A stretch of DNA of 64,000 bases from Bacteroidota bacterium (GCA_030706605.1 JAUZOE010000005.1:124001-188000); one strand, 5' to 3'; positions 45,052 to 55,255 are shown, counted from the stretch's first letter. Notes: generated from the sequence alone by a model not told the origin. A program made the numbers and translations.

Positions 45052-46812
45052 ATGGCTACACCTTCGATGAATTTACCTAAACAAAAATATACTTCAGGTA
45101 AACTGGAGCCCACCAATCATGGGGCACTTAGCACTTTAGTAATCGTGTTTTTCTTTTGGGGATTTATCGCAGCAGGTAATAGCGTTTTTATCCCTTTCTG
45201 TAAACATTATTTCACGCTGGACCAGTTTCAAAGCCAATTAATAGATTTTGCTTTCTACCTGGCTTATTATCTTGGTGCGCTGGCACTTTTTGCCTATGGC
45301 GCTTTTGGAGGCAAAGACCTGGTAGCCAAATGGGGTTATAAAAAAAGTATTGTTTATGGTTTATTATTTTCTGCATTAGGCGCTGTCGCCATGATTATTG
45401 CAGTAAATTCTAATACATTTATAGGAATGCTGGTCGGGTTATTCATTGTTGCTCTCGGATTTTCATTACAACAAACAGCAGCAAATCCTTTCGCAATTAT
45501 GCTTGGAGACCCTTCCACAGGTGCCAGTCGTATCAATCTTGGCGGAGGCGTTAATTCTTTTGGAACTATGATTGGTCCACTTGTTGTCGCTTTCGCTTTG
45601 TTTGGCACTACTGCTGCTATTACTGATGAAAAAATTGCAGGCCTTAGTCTTAGCAAAGTGATTATTCTATATACATTCGTGGGTATCCTTTTTGTTGCTG
45701 CTGCTGCACTATTTTATTTTTCTAAAAAAGTACCACATGGTATTTCCACCGAAAAAACAGAAAAAGCGAACAAAGCTTTATATTCTTTGCTTATCATGAC
45801 AGGACTCCTCATTATCATGTTTGTACCTGTTTTTAGTAGCTATAAGGTTGACCTTACCAATGCCTCTGAAACGGAAAGATTATCAATGGAAACCTATCGG
45901 GTAAAATGGTTATTTGGAGCGCTGGCAGTTGTTGTAATTAGTTTACTCGTCGCAAATATGCGAGCCAAAAGAAATCCTGAAGGATGGGGAGCTATGAAAT
46001 ATCCCCAGTTGGTTTTAGGCATGCTTGCTCTTTTCCTATATGTAGGCACCGAGGTGACTATTGTAAGCAACCTAAGCGACCTTCTTAGCAAACCGCAATT
46101 TGGTAGCATTCAATCTTCACAAGCCGCTCTTTATATCTCTATGTATTGGGGAAGTTTAATGATCGGGCGTTGGGTGGGTTCAATATCTGCTTTTGATTTT
46201 AAACCTTCGACAAAAAAACTTCTTACTTTCCTTCTCCCACTTATTGCATTCGGAATTATCTTAGCAGTAAATGCTCTTTCTAAATATGACGTTAGAATTC
46301 TATACTACTATATAATATGCGTGCTCATTCAAATCGGAGCTTTTTATTTAAGTAAAGATAAACCTGCGCGCATGCTTTTAATTTTTGGACTTTTAGGAAT
46401 AACTGCTATGGCCATTGGATTATTTTCAACAGGTACTTTAGCCATCTATGCATTTTTGAGTGGTGGCTTATTTTGCTCTATTATGTGGCCAGCTATTTTC
46501 ACTTTATCAATTGCCGGTTTAGGAAAATATACCACTCAGGGTGCTGCATTTTTAATTATGATGATCCTGGGGGGAGGAGTAATACCTCCAATACAAGGGA
46601 AATTAGCAGATTACCTTCAGTCAAAAAGTGATATAGTTGGATATGGAATACATCAATCATATTGGATACCTCTGCTGTGCTATGCATATATTACTTTCTT
46701 TGCATTCTTTGTAAAGAATATTTTAAAAAGGCAGGGGATTGATTATGATAAACCAATAGAAGATGAAACTGAATTAACTTTGCCTGAAGGTGCGGTAAAT
46801 ATAACCGCATAA
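45052..46812 (+). CDS. Sugar MFS transporter, FucP/glucose-galactose type
   Basis: The protein has 586 residues. [20 protein letters not shown] and the [19 protein letters not shown] block are FHS-family signatures. It is longer than the usual 430 residues because of a long central segment between the two halves (about residues 215-340), which adds helices. It probably imports glucose or a similar hexose by proton or sodium symport. The ROK kinase follows by 30 bases on the same strand, pointing to import plus phosphorylation of the same sugar. Confidence 0.85.
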   Translation: MATPSMNLPKQKYTSGKLEPTNHGALSTLVIVFFFWGFIAAGNSVFIPFCKHYFTLDQFQSQLIDFAFYLAYYLGALALFAYGAFGGKDLVAKWGYKKSIVYGLLFSALGAVAMIIAVNSNTFIGMLVGLFIVALGFSLQQTAANPFAIMLGDPSTGASRINLGGGVNSFGTMIGPLVVAFALFGTTAAITDEKIAGLSLSKVIILYTFVGILFVAAAALFYFSKKVPHGISTEKTEKANKALYSLLIMTGLLIIMFVPVFSSYKVDLTNASETERLSMETYRVKWLFGALAVVVISLLVANMRAKRNPEGWGAMKYPQLVLGMLALFLYVGTEVTIVSNLSDLLSKPQFGSIQSSQAALYISMYWGSLMIGRWVGSISAFDFKPSTKKLLTFLLPLIAFGIILAVNALSKYDVRILYYYIICVLIQIGAFYLSKDKPARMLLIFGLLGITAMAIGLFSTGTLAIYAFLSGGLFCSIMWPAIFTLSIAGLGKYTTQGAAFLIMMILGGGVIPPIQGKLADYLQSKSDIVGYGIHQSYWIPLLCYAYITFFAFFVKNILKRQGIDYDKPIEDETELTLPEGAVNITA

Positions 46813-46842
46813 AATATTATCTTTTTAGCTAAAATTTAAAAA

Positions 46843-47823
46843 ATGGAAGTAACAGGAGAATTTGCGATTGGAATTGATATAGGAGGTACAACTACTAAAT
46901 TTGGGATTGTAAATCACCGCGGAGAAATATCGCAAAAAGGCGATATAGAAACTACGAAATACCGCACGATCAATAAATTTATTGACCAATTATATATCGA
47001 ACTACTACCCTATATGGAAAAGGTGGGTGGGGAAAATTTAATAAAAGGCATTGGCGTAGGAGCCCCTAATGGGAATTTTTATACAGGTAATATTGAATAT
47101 GCCCCTAACCTGCATTGGAAAGGCATAATACCCCTTGCAAAACTCATCTCAGAAAAATTTAATAAACCCTGCACTTTAACTAATGATGCCAACGCAGCAG
47201 CAGTAGGCGAGATGATGTATGGCGCCTCCCGTGGTATGCGTGATTTTATTATGATCACACTAGGCACAGGTGTTGGCAGCGGTATTGTAGCCAACGGCCA
47301 ACTGATATATGGACATGATGGATTTGCCGGAGAACTTGGACATACTGTTATACGCCCGGGAGGTCGTCTCCATTGGGGTACAGGGAAAAAAGGAAGCCTG
47401 GAAGCCTATACTTCCGCAACAGGAATCTGTATTACAGCTAAAGAAATGCTTCATGAAAGAAGCAATGAAAAAAGTCTTTTAAGAGACATACCACGTGATG
47501 AGATCACTTCTAAATTTGTGTGTGAAGCGGCTCAAAAGGGAGATAAAATCGCAAAAGACGTTTTCAAGTTTACGGGGGAAATTCTGGGTGAAGCCTTGTC
47601 TAATTTTGTAATGTTTTCCTCTCCTGAAGCCATTATATTATTTGGCGGAGTCATTAAAGCAGGGAACATTTTATTGAACCCGGTAAAAAGAAGTATGGAA
47701 AAAAATCTTCTCCCTATTTTTCAAAACAAAGTAAAATTGTTATTTAGCGAACTAAAAGAGTCAGATGCTGCTATATTAGGCGCCAGTGCATTGGTATGGG
47801 AAATAAAACCAGAAGGAAAATAG
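46843..47823 (+). CDS. ROK-family sugar kinase (glucokinase-like)
   Basis: The protein has 326 residues. GIDIGGTTTKFGIV (10-23) is the ATP phosphate loop; the base is D115 in NDANAAAVGE; GELGH (164-168) and the ATP-binding block near GALVW-like ILGASALVWE are present. The ROK zinc motif (CxCGxxGCxE) is replaced by HWGTGKKGSLE (177-187): all three cysteines are absent. It probably phosphorylates glucose imported by the gene upstream, feeding glgC/glgA. Confidence 0.88.
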   Translation: MEVTGEFAIGIDIGGTTTKFGIVNHRGEISQKGDIETTKYRTINKFIDQLYIELLPYMEKVGGENLIKGIGVGAPNGNFYTGNIEYAPNLHWKGIIPLAKLISEKFNKPCTLTNDANAAAVGEMMYGASRGMRDFIMITLGTGVGSGIVANGQLIYGHDGFAGELGHTVIRPGGRLHWGTGKKGSLEAYTSATGICITAKEMLHERSNEKSLLRDIPRDEITSKFVCEAAQKGDKIAKDVFKFTGEILGEALSNFVMFSSPEAIILFGGVIKAGNILLNPVKRSMEKNLLPIFQNKVKLLFSELKESDAAILGASALVWEIKPEGK

Positions 47824-47899
47824 TGATATTTTGCCATAAAAATTTACTGAATTCCAGGCAATCTTATTTTATATATTTTCCGGTCTTACCAAAACTAAA

Positions 47900-48604
47900 C
47901 TATTGACGGGCCTTCACCATACCACTTCCTGATGTATGTATTTCAGGCGATGTAGGATTGCCCGAATAAACAATATCTCCACTGCCGCTTGTCCTGGCTA
48001 CCAGGTGAACGCTTGCAAATACATTAGCGTTTCCACTTCCCGAAATTGTTATCGAGGTATTTTCACTTTGCAGGTTAGCACACTCCACATCACCGCTACC
48101 ACTTATTTTACAATCAAAATCCCTGGTTCTTCCGGCAAGTGTAATATTTCCTGAACCCGAGCCCGTAACTTTTATAGTAGGTGCATCCAACTGCATATCC
48201 ACATTGCCGGAACCGGATACACTAAATTCTACTTGCCTGACATTCTTCATGATTCCATTTCCATTAATATTGCCAGAACCAGATGCAATTATTTTATCAA
48301 GAGACGGAGCGGTGATAAAAACTTTTGCATGATCATTACTGATATTAGAACCATATTGATAATGAATATTTAAAACCCCAGCTTCAACATCTGTAACTAT
48401 AAAGGGAATCAAATTTTCATCATTTTCCACAGTAACTGAATAACTGTCACCCTCCTTTATCTCAATATTAATAGATCCCGAAGTTTTTACTTCATGAAAC
48501 TCAGGAATATTTCTCTTTACGTCTTGTATGTCACCATTACCTGAAATAACACTACAAGAAACAAAACTTAAAGAAGCTATTAACAGGAAAATAAAATTTT
48601 TCAT
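47900..48604 (-). CDS. GIN-domain (DUF2807) lipoprotein
   Basis: The protein has 234 residues from ATG 48604; the frame extends 16 codons upstream. The lipobox is FVSC, followed by ISGNGDIQDVKRNIPEFHEVKTSGSINIEI, the GIN-domain start. The rest is a beta-helix of short repeats rich in SGSGN (for example GSGNINGNG, GSGNVDMQ, GSGDVECAN, SGSGDIVYSG). The family was once called putative auto-transporter adhesin; the function is unknown and the location is periplasmic or outer membrane. It is divergent from guaA, with its own -7 box. Confidence 0.88.
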   Translation of the reverse strand: MKNFIFLLIASLSFVSCSVISGNGDIQDVKRNIPEFHEVKTSGSINIEIKEGDSYSVTVENDENLIPFIVTDVEAGVLNIHYQYGSNISNDHAKVFITAPSLDKIIASGSGNINGNGIMKNVRQVEFSVSGSGNVDMQLDAPTIKVTGSGSGNITLAGRTRDFDCKISGSGDVECANLQSENTSITISGSGNANVFASVHLVARTSGSGDIVYSGNPTSPEIHTSGSGMVKARQ

Positions 48605-48634
48605 TGTATTTTGTTTTTGGTTGACATTAAAATG

Positions 48635-48642
48635 CAAATTTA
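48635..48642 (-). promoter_or_regulatory. -7 box of the GIN lipoprotein gene
   Basis: On the minus strand this reads TAAATTTG, an exact TAnnTTTG match, 30 bases before the ATG at 48604. Confidence 0.45.
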
Positions 48643-48661
48643 CAAACTTCAATAAACTATT

Positions 48662-48669
48662 TACCTTCG
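48662..48669 (+). promoter_or_regulatory. -7-like box of guaA
   Basis: TACCTTCG is one base off TAnnTTTG and lies 6 bases before the guaA ATG, again implying almost no leader. It sits back to back with the box at 48635-48642. Confidence 0.35.
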
Positions 48670-48675
48670 CAGCAA

Positions 48676-50208
48676 ATGACTCAAAAAATTCTGATCCTCG
48701 ACTTCGGCTCTCAATATACCCAATTGATAGCTCGTGCAGTTCGTGAAGCTAATGTGTATTGCGAAATAATACCATTCAATAAAAAAATTGAATTCTCTGC
48801 GGATTTAAAAGGAATTATCCTTTCGGGGTCTCCATTTTCCGTGAATGATTCTGGTGCCCCAAAAGTTGATTTAAAAAGCATCACTGACAAAGTTCCTTTA
48901 CTGGGCATTTGTTATGGAGCCCAGCTTATTGCCAAACTATCCGGTGGTAATGTAGAAAAAAGTGATAAGCGCGAATATGGCAGATCCAAACTTCAGATTA
49001 TGTCTTCTAATGAACTTTTGAAAGATGTAAAAAATGATTCTGATGTGTGGATGAGCCATAGTGATACAATTACAAATCTTCCCGATCATTTTACCATTGC
49101 TGCGTCTACGCATAATATTCCAGTAGCTGCCTTCAGTAATGAAAATGAAAAAAATAAAATTTACGGATTACAATTTCATCCTGAAGTTTATCATTCTGCC
49201 GAAGGCAAAAAAATAATAAAAAATTTCCTGGTCAATATTTGTAACTGTGCCCGGGACTGGACACCCGCGCATTTTGTCAATGACACTATCGCTTCCATAA
49301 AAAATACCATTGGCGATAAAAAAGTAATTATGGCTTTAAGTGGCGGTGTAGATTCTACCGTTGCTGCAACGCTGATTCATCGTGCAATAGGCAAAAACCT
49401 TTATGGCATTTTTGTAGATAATGGCGTGCTGAGAAAAAATGAATTTGAGCAGGTAATTGAATCCTGCAAAAGCATCGGCTTAAATATAAGAGGAGTAGAC
49501 GCCAAAGAGCATTTTTATACCAAACTGGCAGGAAAGCCGGACCCGGAAGAAAAAAGGAAAATTATCGGGAAAGGTTTTATAGATATTTTTGACCAGGAGG
49601 CCCATCAAATAGAAGATATTGAATTTTTAGGCCAGGGCACCATTTATCCCGATGTGATAGAATCAGCTTCTGTTCATGGCCCCTCAGCTACCATTAAATC
49701 GCATCACAATGTTGGCGGTCTTCCTGATTTTATGAAATTGAAATTAATAGAACCGCTCCGTTCTTTATTCAAAGATGAAGTACGGAAAGTAGGTGCTGAG
49801 TTGGGATTGCCTCCTGCCCTTTTAAACCGGCATCCTTTTCCTGGGCCGGGGCTTGCTATAAGAATATTAGGAGAGGTTACTGAAGAAAAGGTACAATTAT
49901 TGCAGAATGCAGATGCGATATATACAGAGGCTTTGAAGAAATACGATTTATATGCAACTGTCTGGCAAGCCGGCGCTATACTTTTACCTGTAAAAAGTGT
50001 CGGGGTGATGGGTGATGAGAGAACGTATGAATTCACGGTGGCCCTGAGAGCTGTTACATCTGTAGATGGAATGACTGCAGATTGGGCTCATTTGCCTTAT
50101 GATTTTTTAGCTTATGTTTCTAATGAAATCATTAATAATGTAAAGGGCATTAATCGTGTTGTCTATGACATAAGTAGCAAACCACCTGCTACCATTGAGT
50201 GGGAGTAA
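48676..50208 (+). CDS. guaA: GMP synthase (glutamine-hydrolysing)
   Basis: The protein has 510 residues. The N-terminal class I glutaminase has C79 in GICYGAQ and FHPE; the ATP-pyrophosphatase domain has [12 protein letters not shown]; the C-terminal dimerisation domain ends PPATIEWE. It converts XMP to GMP. The periplasmic-binding-fold gene starts 24 bases later and may be read through. Confidence 0.97.
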   Translation: MTQKILILDFGSQYTQLIARAVREANVYCEIIPFNKKIEFSADLKGIILSGSPFSVNDSGAPKVDLKSITDKVPLLGICYGAQLIAKLSGGNVEKSDKREYGRSKLQIMSSNELLKDVKNDSDVWMSHSDTITNLPDHFTIAASTHNIPVAAFSNENEKNKIYGLQFHPEVYHSAEGKKIIKNFLVNICNCARDWTPAHFVNDTIASIKNTIGDKKVIMALSGGVDSTVAATLIHRAIGKNLYGIFVDNGVLRKNEFEQVIESCKSIGLNIRGVDAKEHFYTKLAGKPDPEEKRKIIGKGFIDIFDQEAHQIEDIEFLGQGTIYPDVIESASVHGPSATIKSHHNVGGLPDFMKLKLIEPLRSLFKDEVRKVGAELGLPPALLNRHPFPGPGLAIRILGEVTEEKVQLLQNADAIYTEALKKYDLYATVWQAGAILLPVKSVGVMGDERTYEFTVALRAVTSVDGMTADWAHLPYDFLAYVSNEIINNVKGINRVVYDISSKPPATIEWE

Positions 50209-50232
50209 AAATTTTAATTATATAAATTGAGT

Positions 50233-51414
50233 ATGAAGAAATATATTCTGCCGTTAATTATACTTTTTCTTTTTACCGGAATTCAAAACTCATTTGCTCA
50301 AAGCAATTTGACTCCCGGAGAAAAAGTTTACAGGGTAGCCGTGTTTGCGCCGATGTATCTTGATTCCGCATTTACAATGGGGAAATTAAAATCAAATTCA
50401 CTTCCAAAATTTGCAATGCCTGGTGTTGACTTTGTACAAGGTGCAGAATTAGCTTTTGACACTTTACAACTTAATGGAAAAAAGGTAGAAGCATTTTTTT
50501 TTGATTCAAAATCATATTCGCAACCCACCAACTGGCTGATCGCAAACAAAAAACTGGACTATATGGATTTAATCATCGGGTCGGTAAAAGAACCTGAGTT
50601 TGGTGAATTGGCAAGGTTTGCCGTCCAAAAAGATATTCCATTTGTTTCAGCTACTTATCCTAATGATGGAGGAATCAGGGAAAATCCATTTACTATTATA
50701 GTAAACTCTACCCTGAAAGCTCATTGCGAAGGCATTTTCAGTTATTTACTTCAAAATCATGGAACTGATAATATTTACCTGGTAAAGAAAAAAAATGACA
50801 ACAGGATAGATGATTATTTCAGAGAGATCAACTATGCTAATGGCAAACCCCTTTTAAAAATAAAAACAATCATGCTGGATAGTTCCATTTCTTCCTATGG
50901 ATTGCGGTACCTAGTAGATACGACCAGGCCTGTAGTGATCATTGGAGCCAGTCTTAATGAAAAGTTTTCAACGAAATTAGCAGATGCCTGCTATCCTATT
51001 CAGAAAACCAATTCGCTAGTGCTGATAGGAATGCCCAACTGGGATGGATTCTGGAGTTTGCAAAAACAGGATGCCTACAAAGATTTCCCAATCCGGTACA
51101 CCACCCCGCATTATGATGCAAAAAATAATGCTTTTGAGAATTATATTACTGATAAGTATTTTCAGCAATACCGGACCCAACCGACAGACATGGCCTATAA
51201 AGGTTTTGAGTCAGCTTATTATTTCACCAACATTTTATTAAACTTCGACAAATCTTTTATGCAGCATCTCAATGAAGATGAATTTGCCCCTTTTCATGAT
51301 TTCAATTTCAGGCCCGTACGTGCTTACAGGAATAGTATAGTGCCCGATTATTTTGAAAATAAACATTTGTTTATCATGGAAATTCTGAATGGCGATCTTA
51401 TAAGAGAATGGTAA
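50233..51414 (+). CDS. Secreted periplasmic-binding-fold (PBP type 1) protein
   Basis: The protein has 393 residues from ATG 50233; a TTG two codons before also opens the frame. The signal peptide (to about residue 23) ends SFAQ. The mature part has the pattern of ABC amino-acid-type solute-binding proteins: RVAVFAPMYLDSAF, GVDFVQGAELAFDTLQ, KDIPFVSATYPNDGG, DMAYKGFESAYYF. The lack of transport genes nearby suggests a sensor or envelope role rather than uptake; Bacteroidota have similar orphan PBP-fold and LysM/PBP proteins. It follows guaA closely. Confidence 0.75.
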   Translation: MKKYILPLIILFLFTGIQNSFAQSNLTPGEKVYRVAVFAPMYLDSAFTMGKLKSNSLPKFAMPGVDFVQGAELAFDTLQLNGKKVEAFFFDSKSYSQPTNWLIANKKLDYMDLIIGSVKEPEFGELARFAVQKDIPFVSATYPNDGGIRENPFTIIVNSTLKAHCEGIFSYLLQNHGTDNIYLVKKKNDNRIDDYFREINYANGKPLLKIKTIMLDSSISSYGLRYLVDTTRPVVIIGASLNEKFSTKLADACYPIQKTNSLVLIGMPNWDGFWSLQKQDAYKDFPIRYTTPHYDAKNNAFENYITDKYFQQYRTQPTDMAYKGFESAYYFTNILLNFDKSFMQHLNEDEFAPFHDFNFRPVRAYRNSIVPDYFENKHLFIMEILNGDLIREW

Positions 51415-51508
51415 GATATTCTATCTTCAAATAAGAATTGCCCGCTTCCCTGTACTGACTTTGGTTAAATTGTCAATAAGCTGATTCCCGGTTCCATTAC
51501 ATGGCTAA

Positions 51509-51790
51509 TCAGTTTTGCTTTATCAATTTATCATTCTCAAAAGTTTCCCGGTATTCCAACTGGTCATTCTTATCATAGCGAACCCATGGGCCGTTTTTCT
51601 TTCCGTTTTTAAAGTTTCCTACTTGCCAAAGCTGGCCTGTTTCCCTGTAAAATTTCCATTCTCCTTCCATTTGTTCATTTTTAAAAAGTCCTTCAGCTTT
51701 TAACCTCCCATTTTTGAAAAAATAAGTCAGTCTCTCACCGATTAATTCGTGAGCTCTTTGTCCGTTGGCATAGTACTTTTTATCAAGCAT
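51509..51790 (-). CDS. MORN-repeat (YwqK-like) protein
   Basis: The protein has 93 residues from ATG 51790; the frame extends 27 codons upstream without family support. Four MORN_2 units are visible: GERLTYFFKNGRLKAEG, GEWKFYRETGQLWQVG, NGPWVRYDKNDQLEYRE and an N-terminal half unit. Such proteins are sometimes labelled YwqK antitoxins. No toxin is adjacent, so I would call it only a MORN protein. No signal peptide is seen from this start. Confidence 0.75.
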   Translation of the reverse strand: MLDKKYYANGQRAHELIGERLTYFFKNGRLKAEGLFKNEQMEGEWKFYRETGQLWQVGNFKNGKKNGPWVRYDKNDQLEYRETFENDKLIKQN

Positions 51791-51981
51791 TTTAAATTTC
51801 AAATTTAATATGGTTCCGGCTCCCCCATTATTAGCTTTATAACTAACGAAAGGGAAGTATAAAGTAAACAAAAAATAAAATATGATGGTATTTTTTATAA
51901 AAGATGTAGTGTCATTCTATCTAAAATAAATTTGATACAGGATTAAAAAAATAAGATATTTAACCCATTAAATTATTTATT

Positions 51982-52848
51982 ATGAAATGGCAAGGCAGGG
52001 AAGAAAGTAGCAATGTTGATGACCGCAGAGGTATCACAGGTGGACATGTGGCAGTTGGCGGAGGAATTATTGGCATTATTTTTATTTTAGCCAAATTCTT
52101 TTTGGGAGGTGGTGATGTAAACCAGTTGCAACAGGATTTACAACAGCAACAACAGCAGCCTCAACAGGAGATGACTGTTGAACAAAAAGCTGCAGATTAT
52201 AAAGAAGCTTCGTTTGTAAAAGTGGTATTAAAAGATACTGAAGATGTTTGGTCCAAAATTTTTGGCGACATGGGCAAAACCTATAAAGTGCCCACATTGG
52301 TTCTTTTCCGTGATGCTACCAATTCCGGATGTGGGAGTGCAAGTTCTCAAACCGGACCTTTCTATTGCCCGGCTGACCAGGATGTTTATATTGATCTGTC
52401 GTTTGCTCAGGAACTAAATCAACGTTTTAATGTTGCCGGAGATTTTGCCATGGCCTATGTGGTTGCGCATGAAGTGGGCCATCATGTGCAAAATTTACTG
52501 GGCACTACGCAAAAATTGGATGAAATCCGGCAACAGGTAAGCCAGACAGAGTATAATAAATATTCTGTAAAACTGGAACTTCAGGCAGATTTTTATGCCG
52601 GGGTATGGGCGCATTACGATCAGCAAATGAAAAATGTAATTGACCCTAACGATATAGAACAAGCGCTAACGGCTGCTAATGCCATCGGAGATGACAGGCT
52701 GCAAAAAGAAGCCACAGGCACTGTAACACCTGATGCATTTACACACGGCACTTCTGCACAAAGAATGTATTGGTTCAAAAAAGGATACGAAACTGGAGAT
52801 TTAAGCCAGGGAAATACGTTTGCCCCTGGGGCCGTAACCATGCGATAA
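51982..52848 (+). CDS. Neutral zinc metallopeptidase, YpfJ family
   Basis: The protein has 288 residues. MKWQGREESSNVDDRRG is the family N-terminus, followed by one membrane helix (about 26-42) and a Gln-rich linker (48-62). The zinc site is HEVGHH (163-168) in VVAHEVGHHVQ, with the third ligand in the ELQADFYAGVW block. SGCGSASSQTGPFYCPADQ gives a conserved Cys pair. It is membrane-anchored with the peptidase domain probably outside; the substrate is unknown. Confidence 0.93.
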   Translation: MKWQGREESSNVDDRRGITGGHVAVGGGIIGIIFILAKFFLGGGDVNQLQQDLQQQQQQPQQEMTVEQKAADYKEASFVKVVLKDTEDVWSKIFGDMGKTYKVPTLVLFRDATNSGCGSASSQTGPFYCPADQDVYIDLSFAQELNQRFNVAGDFAMAYVVAHEVGHHVQNLLGTTQKLDEIRQQVSQTEYNKYSVKLELQADFYAGVWAHYDQQMKNVIDPNDIEQALTAANAIGDDRLQKEATGTVTPDAFTHGTSAQRMYWFKKGYETGDLSQGNTFAPGAVTMR

Positions 52849-52888
52849 AGTTTGTCGCTGTTGAGTTTTAAATTTGATGTTTCCAATT

Positions 52889-52913
52889 TCTTCCAGGCCG
52901 TTTTCTCTGCTCA
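52889..52913. repeat. Partial copy of the dispersed CCAGGCCGT repeat
   Basis: TTCCAGGCCGTTTTCTCTG (52891-52909) resembles the head of the repeats at 57651 and 60696 (CCAGGCCGTGTTTTCTACT). The rest of that repeat is missing here. Confidence 0.35.
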
Positions 52914-52935
52914 AGGTGCATAGTGCCTTTTAAAG

Positions 52936-53316
52936 TCAGTTTAACAATGCTAAGACGAGCGTAAATATAGCCAGGAGTATTGTAACTGGCGTAAATAACA
53001 ATCGCTCAATTTTGTTTTTTGAAATTGCATTCCCAAGTGTGTTCAATAGGAACAAGCCTGTCATAAGCCACAATGCATAAGTCATTATTTTGTTTGGAAT
53101 ATTAATAATCAAAAAACCTGCTTGCGTCAGAATTACAATAATAAATATTGAGTTCATTACAATAGAGAAAATTTCAAAACGATACATTTCATTATTCGAT
53201 TTTAATCTACCTCCCCAAATAAAATTGTATGGAATTATCTTTAACAGAATGATGAAATGCAACAAAAGAAATAATGAGAGTAAAATCAAAAGTCCAAATT
53301 GAGCTATAATTGTCAT
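52936..53316 (-). CDS. Small integral membrane protein
   Basis: The protein has 126 residues with four hydrophobic segments (about 3-30, 48-72, 76-95, 105-125). YNFIWGGRLKSNNEMYRFEIFS between the first two looks conserved; similar sequences occur in Bacteroidota and some Firmicutes as hypothetical proteins. I cannot assign a function. A GTTAGCG motif lies 57 bases upstream (53374-53380). Confidence 0.65.
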   Translation of the reverse strand: MTIIAQFGLLILLSLFLLLHFIILLKIIPYNFIWGGRLKSNNEMYRFEIFSIVMNSIFIIVILTQAGFLIINIPNKIMTYALWLMTGLFLLNTLGNAISKNKIERLLFTPVTILLAIFTLVLALLN

Positions 53317-53398
53317 TTTCCTAAAGTGGTTTGTTGAATGTTACTATGTCTTTGACCTTGCACAAAATACAATGTTAGCGTCTTATCATACTTAGAGT

Positions 53399-53599
53399 TT
53401 AATTTGTTCTTTTTTCTTCAAAAACACTGCCGTCGTTTACAAGTATTTTTATTTCCAAAATAGGAACTCGACTATCTTTTATAAATTCAATCTGCGCCTC
53501 CTTATCCAGTATAAAGAGGTTGTTAGATAGTTGCTTTAATTCTGAAATACCACCTCCATTATAATCATTTTTACAATACAATTTGTCATTAGCGGACAA
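53399..53599 (-). pseudogene. Short open frame, possible gene fragment
   Basis: A 66-codon frame begins at a TTG two codons after an in-frame stop. The end reads like real protein (FILDKEAQIEFIKDSRVPILEIKILV), but the N-terminus has no start signal and the length is small. It may be the 3' remnant of a longer gene cut off by the insertion of the DUF4386 gene, or a genuine small protein. I do not recognise it. Confidence 0.3.
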
Positions 53600-53625
53600 A
53601 TAAAATTATTTTATTTCAATTCGTA

Positions 53626-54348
53626 TCACTTGCCGACAGTATTAGGCGGAGACTTGAATCCTTTGAAGACTAGGTAAATGCCTAGCGAAAACTCAAATAA
53701 TGCTACCAAAACTGCAGACAACCCTGCCAGGGCAGAATGTTGTCCGACGAGGCCGAATAGTACAGCGATATACCCGGCGAGGAGTATGGGGGCTCCCACA
53801 ATTCCGATAAATGAAAGAGCACGAGGCACCAGGCGTGACTGGTACAGCAGGAATCCCAGCAACAGGTCGCAAATAGCAGGCATAAAGCTTTGCCCAAGCA
53901 GGAAGATGCGGTCATAAAGGGCTGCAAGCGCATGGCCTGTAGCCAACGCCTCTGGTCCGGCGCCGTTCTGCCGCAAGGTTACGATGGACAAGAGAAATGC
54001 TACACCAACGAAGATGGTGCCGGATTCCAGGATCCGCGCGGCAACGAGGCCCAGCGCTGCACTTTCGTTCTGCTTTTTGAGCACCGGGTACAATACCACG
54101 GCGGTACCTATGCCGGCGAGGGCCACAATGATCTCGAGGATACCTCCGATGATGGCGTAAGTATCCGGACCAGCGCCAAGGATGTAGTTTGCACTCTTTA
54201 CCGGGCCGTAGATAGCGAGTGTCGGGATTGAAACAAAGGTGAGCAGGTAGAGCACACCTGCTACCAGCGAGGTCTTCCGCAGTGAGTTCATCGGGGTTTG
54301 TTCTGTTGATACACCCGTGACGATTAAGGTATTTATATTGGCATTCAT
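53626..54348 (-). CDS. DUF4386 family membrane protein
   Basis: The protein has 240 residues with about six membrane helices. SLRKTSLVAGVLYLLTFVSIP, LYDRIFLLGQSFMPAICDLLLGFLLYQSRLVPR and FIGIVGAPILLAG are DUF4386 signatures. The function is unknown. The gene is strikingly richer in G and C (for example 53741-54200) than all its neighbours, a sign of recent transfer. ATG 54291 is an alternative start. Confidence 0.88.
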   Translation of the reverse strand: MNANINTLIVTGVSTEQTPMNSLRKTSLVAGVLYLLTFVSIPTLAIYGPVKSANYILGAGPDTYAIIGGILEIIVALAGIGTAVVLYPVLKKQNESAALGLVAARILESGTIFVGVAFLLSIVTLRQNGAGPEALATGHALAALYDRIFLLGQSFMPAICDLLLGFLLYQSRLVPRALSFIGIVGAPILLAGYIAVLFGLVGQHSALAGLSAVLVALFEFSLGIYLVFKGFKSPPNTVGK

Positions 54349-54422
54349 TTTTTATTTTTTAAAATTTACAGGTACCCTTTTGTGAGATGATTGAAAACAA
54401 TGGCATAAACCGTTGTTTATTT

Positions 54423-55118
54423 TTATTTTCTCCCCAATGGGTTTGTCTTCCAGCGTTTAGAAAAATGTACACTGATCATCAAAGTCCTGTTATACATCTC
54501 TTTGCTGTAGACTAAATTCGTTAAACCATAATTGTATCTTATGTCCAACGCAATCCTCCTTCGTTTAAATGGAAACTCAAAACCTCCACCCATTTGAATT
54601 CCGGCATCAAACCTTTTAAACCCTTCACTTGAATTTTTAAATGAAAGTTTGGTAGACTGATCGTCAATTTCCCTGTTGCCACTAAGGTTATAAGCAATGG
54701 ATGGCCCGGCATTCATATAGAATTTACCAAAATGGAAACGAGCCAGTACCGACAATTCCAAAGTATTTAAACGAAGGGTTGATTCCTTAGCAGATAGAGG
54801 ATTGTTAGCTTTTAATTGGCCCCCCTTCCTCATAAAATACAACTCGGAAACAAGTGAAAACCCGGGTGTGATACCTGCCTGGAATGACGCCCCGGCCTGT
54901 ATGCCGTTACCTGTTTTCTTATAATCAGCCAGGGTGCTGTTAGATCCGCCGTAGTTGAGGTTGGTGCTCACCACATTTACCATGAGGTCCAGGTAAGTTT
55001 TTGCAGTTTTTTTGTCATCGTTTACTTTGTTTGATCCCGGCCCTTTAGTTTGGCCAAAGGTGGTTGCTGATAGGAAAATCATACCCAATATGATTCCTGT
55101 TTGTACTTTTTGCTTCAT
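54423..55118 (-). CDS. Outer-membrane beta-barrel protein (PorT-like)
   Basis: The protein has 231 residues. The signal peptide (1-23) ends TFGQ. The mature part alternates hydrophobic and polar residues in eight or so strands with Gly/aromatic turns (GIQAGASFQAGITPGFSLVSELYFMRKGGQL, MGGGFEFPFKRRRIALDIRYNYGL), typical of small Bacteroidota barrels. It lies 137 bases downstream of the LytTR/LytS pair on the same strand and may be their target. Confidence 0.82.
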   Translation of the reverse strand: MKQKVQTGIILGMIFLSATTFGQTKGPGSNKVNDDKKTAKTYLDLMVNVVSTNLNYGGSNSTLADYKKTGNGIQAGASFQAGITPGFSLVSELYFMRKGGQLKANNPLSAKESTLRLNTLELSVLARFHFGKFYMNAGPSIAYNLSGNREIDDQSTKLSFKNSSEGFKRFDAGIQMGGGFEFPFKRRRIALDIRYNYGLTNLVYSKEMYNRTLMISVHFSKRWKTNPLGRK

Positions 55119-55255
55119 GATTATTTTTTTAATTATTTTTAATTATTTAACTGAGGCAAAATTATATGAATGAGTGTGGGCCTGCAATTCAGCTATGCAA
55201 AGCAAAGGAGTATGTCTGCAACGGGATGATTTTCGTCTGCGAAATTATGGAAGGA

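Noticed and set aside
51509-51790. Toxin-antitoxin locus from the YwqK-like label
   Set aside because: Only the MORN repeats support the label, and no toxin-like gene is adjacent.
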